From contig NZ_CP035502.1 of the NCBI RefSeq assembly GCF_004135585.1, forward strand, positions 283,486 to 347,485: a stretch of 64,000 nt of DNA, in the 5' to 3' direction. This document shows positions 26,396 through 34,079 of this stretch, piece by piece. Under the pieces are notes generated by a model. That model was not told where the DNA came from, made no database searches, and was given only the letters and a program-made list of their open reading frames with translations. Position numbers and translations under genes: made by a program. How positions within the stretch are numbered: position 1 is the first letter of the stretch; each line of letters begins with the position of its first letter. This DNA comes from Sphingosinicella sp. BN140058. GTDB taxonomy: Bacteria > Pseudomonadota > Alphaproteobacteria > Sphingomonadales > Sphingomonadaceae.

Positions 26396-27262
26396 TTATT
26401 TGCGCGCCCGAGAAAGAAGGCTGCGCACGGTTTCAGCGGACCAACGCGCGGCACGTGGCGGATGGTGGCCGTCCGCTTCCAAGAGTTCGCCGAGTGCCCG
26501 AAGTGAGATCCCAGGGTTAGCATCGCGGAGCTGGGATGCCGTCTCCGCGAGGGAACCCTTCTTCGGAGGTCTGGCAGCGCCGAGGACGTGCGGAGGAAGA
26601 TCTCCCGCTTCCACGAGCTTCTGGACGTGCCGGCGCAGTGTGTCTGGTTTGATCTCCGGACGATCTCCGCGGGTAAGGTTGATGCGAGCCGTGACGGCTT
26701 GCCACGGCAGGCGCGGTCGTAGCGTTTCGACCGCGTCTTTCCAATGAACAGACGAGGCGCGGGCACGTTGGAGGTAGGTGTCGTGAAGCGACGCCTTCAA
26801 CATGCCGATCGCGATTGGGTCACGTGCACGGAGCCTGGGATTACCGGCGCGCTTCCCTTTCGACCTCGCGACCTCGAGGCCCGCCTTGGTGCGCTCTCGG
26901 ATAAGGGTACGCTCGAACTCGGCGAACGCTCCCAGCATCTGCATCATCAGCTTGCCTTGGGCGCTGGTCGTGTCGAAAGGATCCGCGAGCGATTTGAAAA
27001 AGACCCCCCTCCCCTCGAGTTCCTCTACGATCTCCAGCAGATGAGAGAGCGATCGCGCTAGTCTGTCGAGACGGGCTATGACGAGAGTGTCGCCGGGACG
27101 CAGAAACCCGAGGCAGCGGGCGAGCTCGGGGCGGTCTCGCGCGCTGCCTGAGGCTTTGTCTTGGAAGATTGCTATGCACCCGAATGACCGAAGGGCGCGG
27201 CGTTGCGCCTCGGTGTCTTGCTCCTCGGTGGAGACGCGGGCGTAGCCGATCAGGCTAGCCAT
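26396..27262 (-). CDS. Serine recombinase (resolvase/invertase family)
   Basis: A 288-residue recombinase; ATG at 27262 is ten bases after GGAGG. The N-terminal catalytic domain is complete: YARVS with the nucleophilic Ser, DKASGSARDRPELARCLGFL, RLDRLARS with the active-site arginines, and the long E-helix LMMQMLGAFAEFERTLIRER. The C-terminal 140 residues are longer than in Tn3-type resolvases and contain two helix-turn-helix-like stretches (LRRHVQKLVEAGDLPP and ISLRALGELLEADG). It overlaps the upstream membrane-protein gene by eight bases. It may resolve plasmid multimers or move the surrounding accessory segment. Confidence 0.9.
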   Translation of the reverse strand: MASLIGYARVSTEEQDTEAQRRALRSFGCIAIFQDKASGSARDRPELARCLGFLRPGDTLVIARLDRLARSLSHLLEIVEELEGRGVFFKSLADPFDTTSAQGKLMMQMLGAFAEFERTLIRERTKAGLEVARSKGKRAGNPRLRARDPIAIGMLKASLHDTYLQRARASSVHWKDAVETLRPRLPWQAVTARINLTRGDRPEIKPDTLRRHVQKLVEAGDLPPHVLGAARPPKKGSLAETASQLRDANPGISLRALGELLEADGHHPPRAARWSAETVRSLLSRARK

Positions 27263-27761
27263 TGCGACGTTTCCTCCACCAGGCACTGTAGTGATCCCAA
27301 GCGAGCTTTCCGAGGTATGCGATCAGTAGCGCCCATGTGGTGGCGAACATCTCGCTGAACTGCTGAATCCTGGAGTGGGCGAGAGTGGGTGCGGATAGCT
27401 CGTCGAAGGTTGCCAAGGCTTGCCGGAGGCTACCTTGAACCATTGCCACGATGATGATGGCTCCGACTGTCACCATTGCCGCTGGGAAGAAGCCGTCTCC
27501 ACTCCAAGCGAGGTAGCGCTTCACGCAAGCCGAAACAGCAAATGAGAGGAAAACGAGCGCCAGCAGGGCTGCTGCTGCGAGCATGGCTCCGACGGGCGCG
27601 TACTGGACCGACACGGCTAGGAGGGCCTCATCGCCTGCAGCGACGATAAGCCGGCCCACGCCGACGGGAGCGTAGAGGAAAGAAAATAGGACTGCGGCGT
27701 CCTTTATGCAGCGGAGCGCAAATCTTAGAGGCCGCGCCTCGCTTCGGGATGTCAGGTTCAT
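27255..27761 (-). CDS. Integral membrane protein
   Basis: A 168-residue protein with three or four membrane helices (VQYAPVGAMLAAAALLALVF, FPAAMVTVGAIIIVAMVQGS and ATTWALLIAYLGKLAW are clear) and basic ends, so it is an inner-membrane protein. It is coupled by an eight-base overlap to the serine recombinase, an unusual partner for a membrane protein. No family recognised. Confidence 0.6.
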   Translation of the reverse strand: MNLTSRSEARPLRFALRCIKDAAVLFSFLYAPVGVGRLIVAAGDEALLAVSVQYAPVGAMLAAAALLALVFLSFAVSACVKRYLAWSGDGFFPAAMVTVGAIIIVAMVQGSLRQALATFDELSAPTLAHSRIQQFSEMFATTWALLIAYLGKLAWDHYSAWWRKRRNG

Positions 27762-28029
27762 GGGGTGAGAGAATAACGGTCGTTTACGTCTGCCGCAATA
27801 AGGAGTCGGCGGCGGCGAGCTCGGACGGACCGGCCGATCCGAACAAGGGAAACGGGCTCGCCGCGATCGGAACCGGTGAGCATTCCACTGCTTGCCAAGG
27901 GCAACAGCTTGCCGATTGCTCGATCCTCAGAATAGGCAGGATATCCGCGTCTCAGGCGGTTCCCCGGTGACCGACATAAGTGCCTGGACTTGTGTCGCCG
28001 CGATCTGCGGAGTAGGCCGAAAGGCGGTT

Positions 28030-29427
28030 ATGAACTCCGACACCGTTCTCTCTGCGCTCGAAGAAGCTGCCCAGCTGATTGCCCGCTTAGATGCGCGGAT
28101 TTCCGCCACTTCTCTGGTTGAGCCGTGGCAGGTGCGGGCGTCGTTGCTTGCGGCTGAGCGCTTGGCAGCAGTGGATGGGATGCCAACCCGGGTCGCAGAC
28201 ATCGTTGGCCTCATGCTGGGCGTCGATTTGCCCTCCCCAGCTGCTTACCGGCCGGCGACGATCGGATTCGCCCATTGGCGGCGCTGCATGGCGCGGATCG
28301 CGTTGTCGCACGTGGGGAGTCGCCTGCTCGGTAGGACCCCCTCCCCTTCCCGGGCAGCTAGAGAAGCACAGAGCGACTTCGATGTCGAGGACACCTATTC
28401 GCCAGCAGCGCGGCGCGTCATCGAGAAGAAGGGGACTGTGGCGGAGACTGTCGACGCCTACGCCGTCGGCGTCAGTAACCGGGCTCTGGACGTGATGCGC
28501 GGCTTCGAGCACACCGGATCGACTTACTGGGGCTTGGCGCGCGCGATGAGGGCAGCGGTCACTGCCGACCCGGATCCGGAGTATTTCGAGCGGATCTACA
28601 AGGTCCGGCTGAGCTTCGAAAATGATGCGCGCGCCCGGGCACGCCTGGCGGAAAAGCTGTTCCCCTCCCCTCCCCCGCCTGAGGTACGGGAGTCTGACGA
28701 GCATATGGAGGACTTCATCCGCTCCGTCGTATGGGACAAGCAGCCGCACTTGGGTGCTTGTTTCGCGGTGCTCCCGGATCGCCTTGTCGACATGGGCGTC
28801 ACCGTCAATCGGCTAAGCTGTCTCACAGGTGCAGTGAAGCGCCTCGGGTTTGAACGCAGGCTCGATGAGCGGGCCTTCGTAGGCTTTCTTCGGCAGCTCG
28901 CGTGGGATGCACGAGCTGGCCTGGCTCTTCTCGATAGCTTAGAACGAGCCTTGGGGGAATTCGGGCGATCACCTGCAACGAAGGTCGACGGCAGATCGCC
29001 GCTGCCAGACGTAATCTATGGCTTCTTGTTGTTGCCCGCTTTGGATGTGGGCTGGATCGAGGACGCGTTGCAGATCCCCGAACGGAACGCGCAGCGTGCA
29101 GTAAAGCGCCTCGCCGATGCAGGCCTCATCGTTCATTGGGCCGATCGGAAGATTGGTCACGGGGAGAGCAGCGGTCAGCGAACGCTTCGCCTCTGGGCCA
29201 CGTCAAGTTTCGCGGGGGAGTTTGATCGATCCGTGCGGTCGAGGTCGTCGTCGTTCCGACGCGGCAAGGCGATGGTCGTGGATCCGTCGGAGATGTTGGC
29301 GAGGTATCGGGATCTGGACGTTTCCATCCCAATGTCTGTGGTATATGACCGGTTCGACGCGGAGGTGATCGGTTTGGATCGCCAGTATGGCAGGTTCTTC
29401 GCAAAGGTCGCGGACAGAGCCCGGTAG
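28030..29427 (+). CDS. Probable DUF1612/HTH-type protein (RHE_PE00001-like)
   Basis: The start is ATG at 28030, preceded by AAAGG. The 465-residue protein opens with a helical domain (ALEEAAQLIARLDARISATS, then LLAAERLAAVDG) that resembles the DUF1612 family of rhizobial and other alphaproteobacterial plasmids. The C-terminal half has a winged-helix-like segment (WIEDALQIPERNAQRAVKRL followed by GLIVHWADRK), consistent with DNA binding. The assignment is by pattern only. The 268 bases upstream (27762-28029) contain no gene I can support. Confidence 0.5.
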   Translation: MNSDTVLSALEEAAQLIARLDARISATSLVEPWQVRASLLAAERLAAVDGMPTRVADIVGLMLGVDLPSPAAYRPATIGFAHWRRCMARIALSHVGSRLLGRTPSPSRAAREAQSDFDVEDTYSPAARRVIEKKGTVAETVDAYAVGVSNRALDVMRGFEHTGSTYWGLARAMRAAVTADPDPEYFERIYKVRLSFENDARARARLAEKLFPSPPPPEVRESDEHMEDFIRSVVWDKQPHLGACFAVLPDRLVDMGVTVNRLSCLTGAVKRLGFERRLDERAFVGFLRQLAWDARAGLALLDSLERALGEFGRSPATKVDGRSPLPDVIYGFLLLPALDVGWIEDALQIPERNAQRAVKRLADAGLIVHWADRKIGHGESSGQRTLRLWATSSFAGEFDRSVRSRSSSFRRGKAMVVDPSEMLARYRDLDVSIPMSVVYDRFDAEVIGLDRQYGRFFAKVADRAR

Positions 29428-29749
29428 GAGTTAGGCGGCAAGGCACGCCGGAATCGGTTATCTAGTGCGAATTTGGGCTTCCGACCCCGAAAAATCGACC
29501 TCCTTGAAGGCCCCGTAGAAGCCCGAAACGAGCGATCGCCAAGGGCTGAGTACCCCCGAGGCGAAAAAGGCCTGTACGGGCCTTAAATTGCTCTCCGCTG
29601 GGTAGGCGCCGCCCCCACGGCTTAGCAGATCTCAAAAGGCGCCTCTCATCGAGCACTCTAGCTGGCGACTGGCTCTGGAGGAGCACCCAGACGGTGTGGG
29701 AGAAGGCGGGCGAGAAGACGGTGGTCAGAGAGGAGCGACCCACTCGGGG
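29428..29749. other. Gene-free interval between the DUF1612-like gene and dnaB
   Basis: The interval lies between two convergent genes. It holds the terminator described separately and otherwise shows no open frame with a ribosome site or plausible composition. The frame at 29462-29743 on the minus strand is Arg/Leu-rich and lacks a start signal. Confidence 0.5.
29563..29586 (-). terminator. Putative terminator downstream of dnaB
   Basis: On the minus strand the sequence forms the six-pair hairpin AAGGCC-loop-GGCCTT followed by a short T tract. It sits about 165 bases beyond the dnaB stop codon. The stem is short, so it is a moderate candidate. Confidence 0.5.
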
Positions 29750-31267
29750 TCATCCCCTCTCCTCCGCTAGGCTTCGTTCGTCGACCAGGTCGGAGAAGCG
29801 CGTGACCTTGGCTTCAAACTTCAAAGTGACCGTGCCGGTGGCACCGTGGCGCTGTTTCGCAATGATCACCTCTGCGCGTCCGTGGACGTCGGCCATCGCC
29901 CGCTGCCATTCTTCGAACGCAGCAACCGCGTGCGCGTCGTCGCCGGCGGCAGCGGAAGCTTCCTTCGGCTTAGCGAAGTTCACGTAATACTCCTCGCGAT
30001 AGACGAACAGCACGATGTCAGCGTCTTGCTCGATTGAGCCAGACTCGCGGAGGTCGGACAGCTGGGGACGTTTGTTCTCGCGGCTCTCCACCTGTCGGCT
30101 GAGCTGGGAGAGCGCCATGACTGGGACGTTGAGCTCCTTCGCGAGCGTTTTCAGCCCGCGAGAGATCTCGGATATCTCCTGGACCCGATTGTCGCCGCTG
30201 GACTTTCCGCTGCCCTGAAGGAGCTGCAGATAGTCGACCACGATAAAGCCGATGTCACGCTGCCTCTTCAGGCGGCGTGCGCGGGTGCGAAGGGCTGCGA
30301 TCGTGAGGCCTGGAGTGTCGTCGATGTAGAGCGGGAGGCTTTCAAGTTCCGCGGCTGCGCGTGCCAGGCTCCGGAACTCCTGCTGGCTGATCTTCCCCAT
30401 GCGAAGATTCTCGCCGCTGATCCCGGATTGCTCCGCCAGGATGCGGGTCGCGAGCTGGTCCGCGGACATCTCTAGGCTGAAGAATGCAACAGGCGCGCCA
30501 GCGGACTTCTTCGGGTCGATTCCGTCCGCCATATCGCGCACGTATCGTTGAGCGGCGTTGAAGGCGATGTTCGTTGCGAGCGAGGTCTTGCCCATGCCGG
30601 GACGGCCGGCGAGGATCAGCAGATCGCTGTGGTGCATGCCGCCTGTGCGCGAATTGAAGCTCTCGAGGCCGGTAGTTACTCCCGAGAGCCCGCCGCCGGT
30701 GTTGAGCGCCTTTTCTGCAAGCTGGACTGCAGCTCGAGTGGCTTCGGCGAAGCTTTTGACCTGGGTCTCGGCGCCGCCCTCTTCCGCGACCCGATAGAGT
30801 GCGGACTCCGCGGCTTCAATCTGGCTCTTGGGATCGACATCTTCACTGGTGTCGAGGGCACTGTCGACCATCTCCCGGCCTACAGTGACGAGGGCACGCA
30901 GGAGCGAGAGCTCGTAGATTTGAGCGGCGAAGTCGCGTGCACCGATGACAGCAGCGCCGCTCCCGGTAAGCTGAGCCAGGTAGGATGGCCCTCCCAGTTC
31001 GCGCATCTCGAGGTCTCCCCCGAAGAGCGGCCGGAGGGTGACCGGCGACGCGATCATGTTCCGATCGATGAGCTTCAGGATCTGCTCGTAGATGCGGGCA
31101 TGAAGCGGCTCATAGAAGTGCTCCGGACGCAGCTTCATCTGCACGTCCTCGGCGATCCGGTTGTCGATCATGAGAGCGCCGAGCAGCGCCGCTTCCGCTT
31201 CCACGTTGTGTGGCAACGCTTGTTGCTCGTCCCGGGTAGGCACGAGCCGGATGCGATTCTCAGCCAT
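29750..31267 (-). CDS. dnaB: Replicative DNA helicase DnaB
   Basis: A 505-residue DnaB-type helicase with ATG at 31267 (GAGGG nine bases upstream). The N-terminal domain (LPHNVEAEAALLGALMID) binds primase. The RecA-like domain has Walker A GRPGMGKTS, the second strand FFSLEMSADQLATRIL, Walker B IGFIVVDYLQLLQGSG and the sensor region ALSQLSRQVESR followed by SDLRESGSIEQDADIVLFVYR. A plasmid copy beside the origin should be loaded at this origin, probably through RepA or DnaA. It lies 1.6 kb from repA on the same strand across the iteron region. Confidence 0.96.
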   Translation of the reverse strand: MAENRIRLVPTRDEQQALPHNVEAEAALLGALMIDNRIAEDVQMKLRPEHFYEPLHARIYEQILKLIDRNMIASPVTLRPLFGGDLEMRELGGPSYLAQLTGSGAAVIGARDFAAQIYELSLLRALVTVGREMVDSALDTSEDVDPKSQIEAAESALYRVAEEGGAETQVKSFAEATRAAVQLAEKALNTGGGLSGVTTGLESFNSRTGGMHHSDLLILAGRPGMGKTSLATNIAFNAAQRYVRDMADGIDPKKSAGAPVAFFSLEMSADQLATRILAEQSGISGENLRMGKISQQEFRSLARAAAELESLPLYIDDTPGLTIAALRTRARRLKRQRDIGFIVVDYLQLLQGSGKSSGDNRVQEISEISRGLKTLAKELNVPVMALSQLSRQVESRENKRPQLSDLRESGSIEQDADIVLFVYREEYYVNFAKPKEASAAAGDDAHAVAAFEEWQRAMADVHGRAEVIIAKQRHGATGTVTLKFEAKVTRFSDLVDERSLAEERG

Positions 31268-31479
31268 GGATTTCATCCCTCGGATCTAATCGGGCGGCAC
31301 CTCTCGCCGCAATTAAGGAGAGGTACGGCGTCCCCTCCCCTTCCCTACCGATCATTATTCAAGAGGAGGCCCGCCGCAGGCGCCCTTTTAGAACCGTTAG
31401 ACGGAAGAGAAGTTAGAGAGTTACCGGTCTCGAAAAGAGGCGCGAATCGCGCTGACTCCGCGAGTCGCGCGCGGGAGCC

Positions 31480-31584
31480 GTCCCCGGAGTATCGTGCCTG
31501 CGTCCCTGGAGTATCGTGATCGGCGTCCCCGGAGTATCGTCGATGTGTCCCCAGAGTGACGAACCCCGTCCCCGGAGTATCGTC
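31480..31584 (+). repeat. Tandem block of five iterons
   Basis: Five direct copies of GTCCCCGGAGTATCGTG start at 31480, 31502, 31525, 31547 and 31568, spaced 21-23 bases, or two helical turns. The copy at 31502 has CCCTGG and the one at 31547 is degenerate (GTCCCCAGAGTGACGA). Regular two-turn spacing is expected for cooperative initiator binding. Confidence 0.85.
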
Positions 31585-31599
31585 TGGTGGCCGTTTGGA

Positions 31600-31608
31600 T
31601 GTGGATAA
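31600..31608 (-). promoter_or_regulatory. DnaA box
   Basis: On the minus strand the sequence is TTATCCACA, the exact consensus DnaA box, 16 bases after the last tandem iteron. It supports host DnaA taking part at this origin. Confidence 0.75.
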
Positions 31609-31649
31609 AGGCAGCGGCGAGGAGCCTGGCTCGGCACCTACGCCCCTCC

Positions 31650-31666
31650 CACGATACTCTGGGGAC
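31650..31666 (-). repeat. Iteron, inverted orientation
   Basis: CACGATACTCTGGGGAC is the reverse complement of the iteron, with one CG-to-AG class change (GTCCCCAGAGTATCGTG). It faces the tandem block. Confidence 0.8.
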
Positions 31667-31691
31667 AACTGACCATCGGGCCGAGAGGGGC

Positions 31692-31765
31692 AAAGTCCTA
31701 AATTCCGGACTTTGGGCCTAAGTGCCGGGCGTTGTGCGGCTTTTTGGCAATTTTCATAGTGGCGG
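31692..31765 (-). repeat. Palindrome-tail repeat, copy 1 (degenerate palindrome)
   Basis: An imperfect palindrome (AAAGTCCTAAATTCCGGACT) is followed 37 bases later by TTTTCATAGTGGCGG. On the minus strand the order is CCGCCACTATGAAAA first and then the palindrome. This copy lies just past the first inverted iteron, within the origin. Confidence 0.7.
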
Positions 31766-31922
31766 ACGTGCACGGGATTGGCGCCACTGAAAGGGGGTCG
31801 GCGGGTCGGAACGGCATTCGGGGATGGTCGATGGGGTAGTTCGCCTCCGCCAGTGTAGCCGAAACGTTCGGCGCTGGACGAACGCACGGGCGCTCTCCCC
31901 ACTGGGGTCAACTCCGGAAAGC

Positions 31923-31939
31923 CACGATACTCTGGGGAC
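31923..31939 (-). repeat. Iteron, inverted orientation
   Basis: CACGATACTCTGGGGAC again, identical to the copy at 31650. It lies about 30 bases before the second palindrome-tail repeat. Confidence 0.8.
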
Positions 31940-31969
31940 GGTCCGGAAGCAGGGGGGCGAAGCGGAGAT

Positions 31970-32040
31970 GTCCGGAATTCCGGACTTTCGCCGTAAGCGC
32001 CCGGAAAACTGCCATTTCCGGGGGCTTGCCATAGTGGTGG
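31970..32040 (-). repeat. Palindrome-tail repeat, copy 2
   Basis: GTCCGGAATTCCGGAC is a perfect 16-bp palindrome. Forty bases later comes CCATAGTGGTGG, the tail element with one change. It has the same orientation and spacing as copies 1 and 3. Confidence 0.7.
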
Positions 32041-32153
32041 AATCGCGCCGTAGCGCGGCAATGATAGCGCGAAAGCCCCAATTCTGGAGGCTAGCCGCGT
32101 TGGCCTGCGGCCTCGCTGGGCGGGCTTCTGCATCAAGCTCGAGTCCGGAAAGG

Positions 32154-32170
32154 CACGATACTCCGGGGAC
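32154..32170 (-). repeat. Iteron, inverted orientation
   Basis: CACGATACTCCGGGGAC is the exact reverse complement of the consensus GTCCCCGGAGTATCGTG. Confidence 0.8.
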
Positions 32171-32355
32171 GGCCGGGCCGGGCGCCGCGGTGCATAGAGA
32201 TCGCGAGGCTGAACCTCGTGCTCTGCATTCTAAGGAGCTGGCGGCAAAGGGATGTCCGAGAGGGGCCAAATTCGCTCGCGTTGCAGAGTCACGGGTTGCT
32301 GAGGGAGGCACGCCGGGATCGCGCTGCGGCTACACAGGCTGCGCCATACGCATGG

Positions 32356-32372
32356 CACGATACTCCGGAGAC
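32356..32372 (-). repeat. Iteron, inverted orientation, variant
   Basis: CACGATACTCCGGAGAC differs from the consensus at one position (GGAG for GGGG), so it may be a weaker site. Confidence 0.75.
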
Positions 32373-32771
32373 GCTTTGTGCGGGCTGCGGGGAGCGAAAG
32401 GAGAGGGGGCGTGCGCTGCGCTGGAAGATCGAGGCGTGCTTCCTGAGGTAGCGGCAGCGATGTTAGGGGCCGCGCAGACGTCTGGTACCGGCGGCCGGCC
32501 GAGTGGGTCTGCCGCCGCCCGAGAGTGCTCTTGGACACGCGCCGATCGTTTCGGAGGTCGAGGCTGCGGGGCGTGCGGCCGGGAAGGGGACGGTCCTGGA
32601 GGCGCGTCGACCAGCAGCGATGAAATGTTAGGCGTCGCAATACGAGGATCCGGCTGGCCGAGCTCCAGTTGAAGCGGGAGACGCTCGTGGGGATCTGCTC
32701 CCAGCCTGGGTTCCTGGCTGGCCAAGGGACGCACGGAGCCTCCGAGATTGAGCGGAGCTAAACCGAGGAGG

Positions 32772-32788
32772 CACGATACTCTGGGGAC
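32772..32788 (-). repeat. Iteron, inverted orientation, near repA 3' end
   Basis: CACGATACTCTGGGGAC faces the plus-orientation copy at 32847, making a pair of opposed sites 58 bases apart just beyond the repA stop. Confidence 0.8.
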
Positions 32789-32846
32789 GGGAGGAAATGG
32801 GGCAGCGACGGTTCAGTCTGGCTGGGGATCTACCGTTTCAGGAGGT

Positions 32847-32863
32847 GTCCCCGGAGTATCGTG
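32847..32863 (+). repeat. Iteron, direct orientation, beside the repA stop codon
   Basis: GTCCCCGGAGTATCGTG is an exact consensus copy 20 bases from the repA stop codon. It forms the opposed pair with the copy at 32772. Confidence 0.8.
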
Positions 32864-32882
32864 GCTCCGGAGATCGCCGCCT

Positions 32883-33977
32883 CTAGTCAGCCGGGTGCTG
32901 GGTGCGGCAGAAGCCAGCGAAGGTTTCACAGATGCTGTGAGACTGAAGAGGGATCCCCTTTCGTTGGCACCAGGCCCGGAATGCATTCGCAACGCCGCCG
33001 TGATCTGGCTGCGGATGTGGGAGGTTCGCCTGGGCGATCGCGGAGAAAGGCGAGAACCGGATCGAGCCGGAGGGGAAGGAGGGGACCGCATCGACCTGGG
33101 GGACGGGCGCGGCGATGTCGCCGTCGAGGAGGCGCTCCTCGGAGTCTCTGACGAGGTGCAGCTGAGGTTCTTGGTTGGACCGCTCGAGCCAATGTACGGA
33201 ATAGCCCGGCAGGGCGAATGAGGGGTCTTGGACGAGAGCTTTAAGCTTCGCCTTCCACTTGCGGTATATGGCGTCCGACCCAGACTTCTCGAAGAGAGTA
33301 GGGAGGTTGATGCTGAAGCCCTTGCTGCCCCAGCCGCCTGCGTGCTTACGCGCAACCCGATAGAGCCAGCGCTCGGTGGGTCCCTCGAGATCGAAGTACG
33401 AAGGGTCGATAGCGAGCACGCCACCCTCCATGAGGACGCCCTCGTAGAACCACTTCGACAGGGTGATCCTCATACCTTTGATCTGGCCCGTCTTCGAGTC
33501 ACGAAGCTGCGTGTAACTGTCGATCCAAGAGAAGGTCCGCTCGACCTCATCGACGGCGCGGATGTTTGTTTTGACGGTGGTGGACTGAAGGCGGTCAAGC
33601 GCCTGACCCAGCAGCTCGTATGCTCGACCCGAAGGGTGCCGGCGGATCGTCTTCAGGAGGTCGTACGGGATGATTGAGAGCGTTTGTGGGATCTCCTTCA
33701 CCCCAGCGCGCTTCTGCTCGATCAGTAGGGAAGCGCAGTAGATTAGAATGTCGAGGTCGTAGATCGTGGCGATCCCGTACTCGGAGTTCCCTGAAACGTG
33801 GACTTGGATGCGGCCGCAAGGGCTCCGATAGATGATCGGCTTGGTCCGCTTACTTTTGGTGATCGCGAAAAAGGGCCGTTCCATCATCTCGCGCTGATCG
33901 CGGATCGGAAGGCTCGTCATCGGGGGGAGAAAGAGGTCGACCTGTGCGTCGAAGCCCTCTGTCTTGCCGAGTGGCAT
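32883..33977 (-). CDS. repA: Replication initiator protein A (RPA family)
   Basis: A 364-residue plasmid initiator of the RPA family. The start at 33977 has GAGAGG eight bases upstream, better than the ATG at 33995. Family features are the early DLFLPPMTSLPIRDQREMME, then FFAITKSKRT, SEYGIATIYDLDILIYCASL, the helix-turn-helix style RRHPSGRAYELLGQALDRLQ, and WLYRVARKHAG. These proteins bind iterons and open the origin. The C-terminal 80 residues are less conserved and Pro/Ser-rich. The gene follows parAB on the same strand. Confidence 0.92.
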   Translation of the reverse strand: MPLGKTEGFDAQVDLFLPPMTSLPIRDQREMMERPFFAITKSKRTKPIIYRSPCGRIQVHVSGNSEYGIATIYDLDILIYCASLLIEQKRAGVKEIPQTLSIIPYDLLKTIRRHPSGRAYELLGQALDRLQSTTVKTNIRAVDEVERTFSWIDSYTQLRDSKTGQIKGMRITLSKWFYEGVLMEGGVLAIDPSYFDLEGPTERWLYRVARKHAGGWGSKGFSINLPTLFEKSGSDAIYRKWKAKLKALVQDPSFALPGYSVHWLERSNQEPQLHLVRDSEERLLDGDIAAPVPQVDAVPSFPSGSIRFSPFSAIAQANLPHPQPDHGGVANAFRAWCQRKGIPLQSHSICETFAGFCRTQHPAD

Positions 33978-34003
33978 GGTCGAACCCTCTCTCATTCCGC
34001 GTG

Positions 34004-34076
34004 AAAGTCCGGAATTCCGGACTTTTGGCTCAAACTACTGAATGTGCTGCGAAAACGGCCATTTTCATAGTGGCGG
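34004..34076 (-). repeat. Palindrome-tail repeat, copy 3, upstream of repA
   Basis: A perfect 22-bp palindrome centred on GGAATTCC, with AAAGTCC and GGACTTT arms, is followed by CATTTTCATAGTGGCGG. On the minus strand this reads CCGCCACTATGAAAATG, about 37 bases, then the palindrome, then the repA start. It therefore occupies the only gap between parB and repA. The TATGAA part could be a -10 element and the palindrome an operator or an RNA hairpin in the leader. Confidence 0.75.
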
Positions 34077-34079
34077 AAA

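Larger units (their letters stand above)
31268..32882. other. Candidate origin of replication (iteron region)
   Basis: This 1.6-kb interval between repA and dnaB has no convincing gene. It contains eleven copies of a 17-bp element on both strands, a perfect DnaA box and two of the three palindrome-tail repeats. Overlapping open frames here (for example 31824-32672) are read through the repeats and are not genes. Position next to an RPA-type repA strongly suggests oriV. The sequence of events at the origin is inferred, not visible. Confidence 0.8.

Noticed and set aside
31345..32136. Minus-strand open frame of 263 residues across the tandem iterons
   Set aside because: Repeated residues come from the iterons; no family pattern or ribosome site.
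31824..32672. Long plus-strand open frame of 282 residues in the origin region
   Set aside because: It runs through iterons and the palindrome repeat, has no ribosome site and has an Arg/Gly/Ser-rich shadow composition.
31480..32863. Repeats considered as a CRISPR array
   Set aside because: Spacing is too short in the block and irregular elsewhere, orientation alternates, and unique spacers and cas genes are absent.
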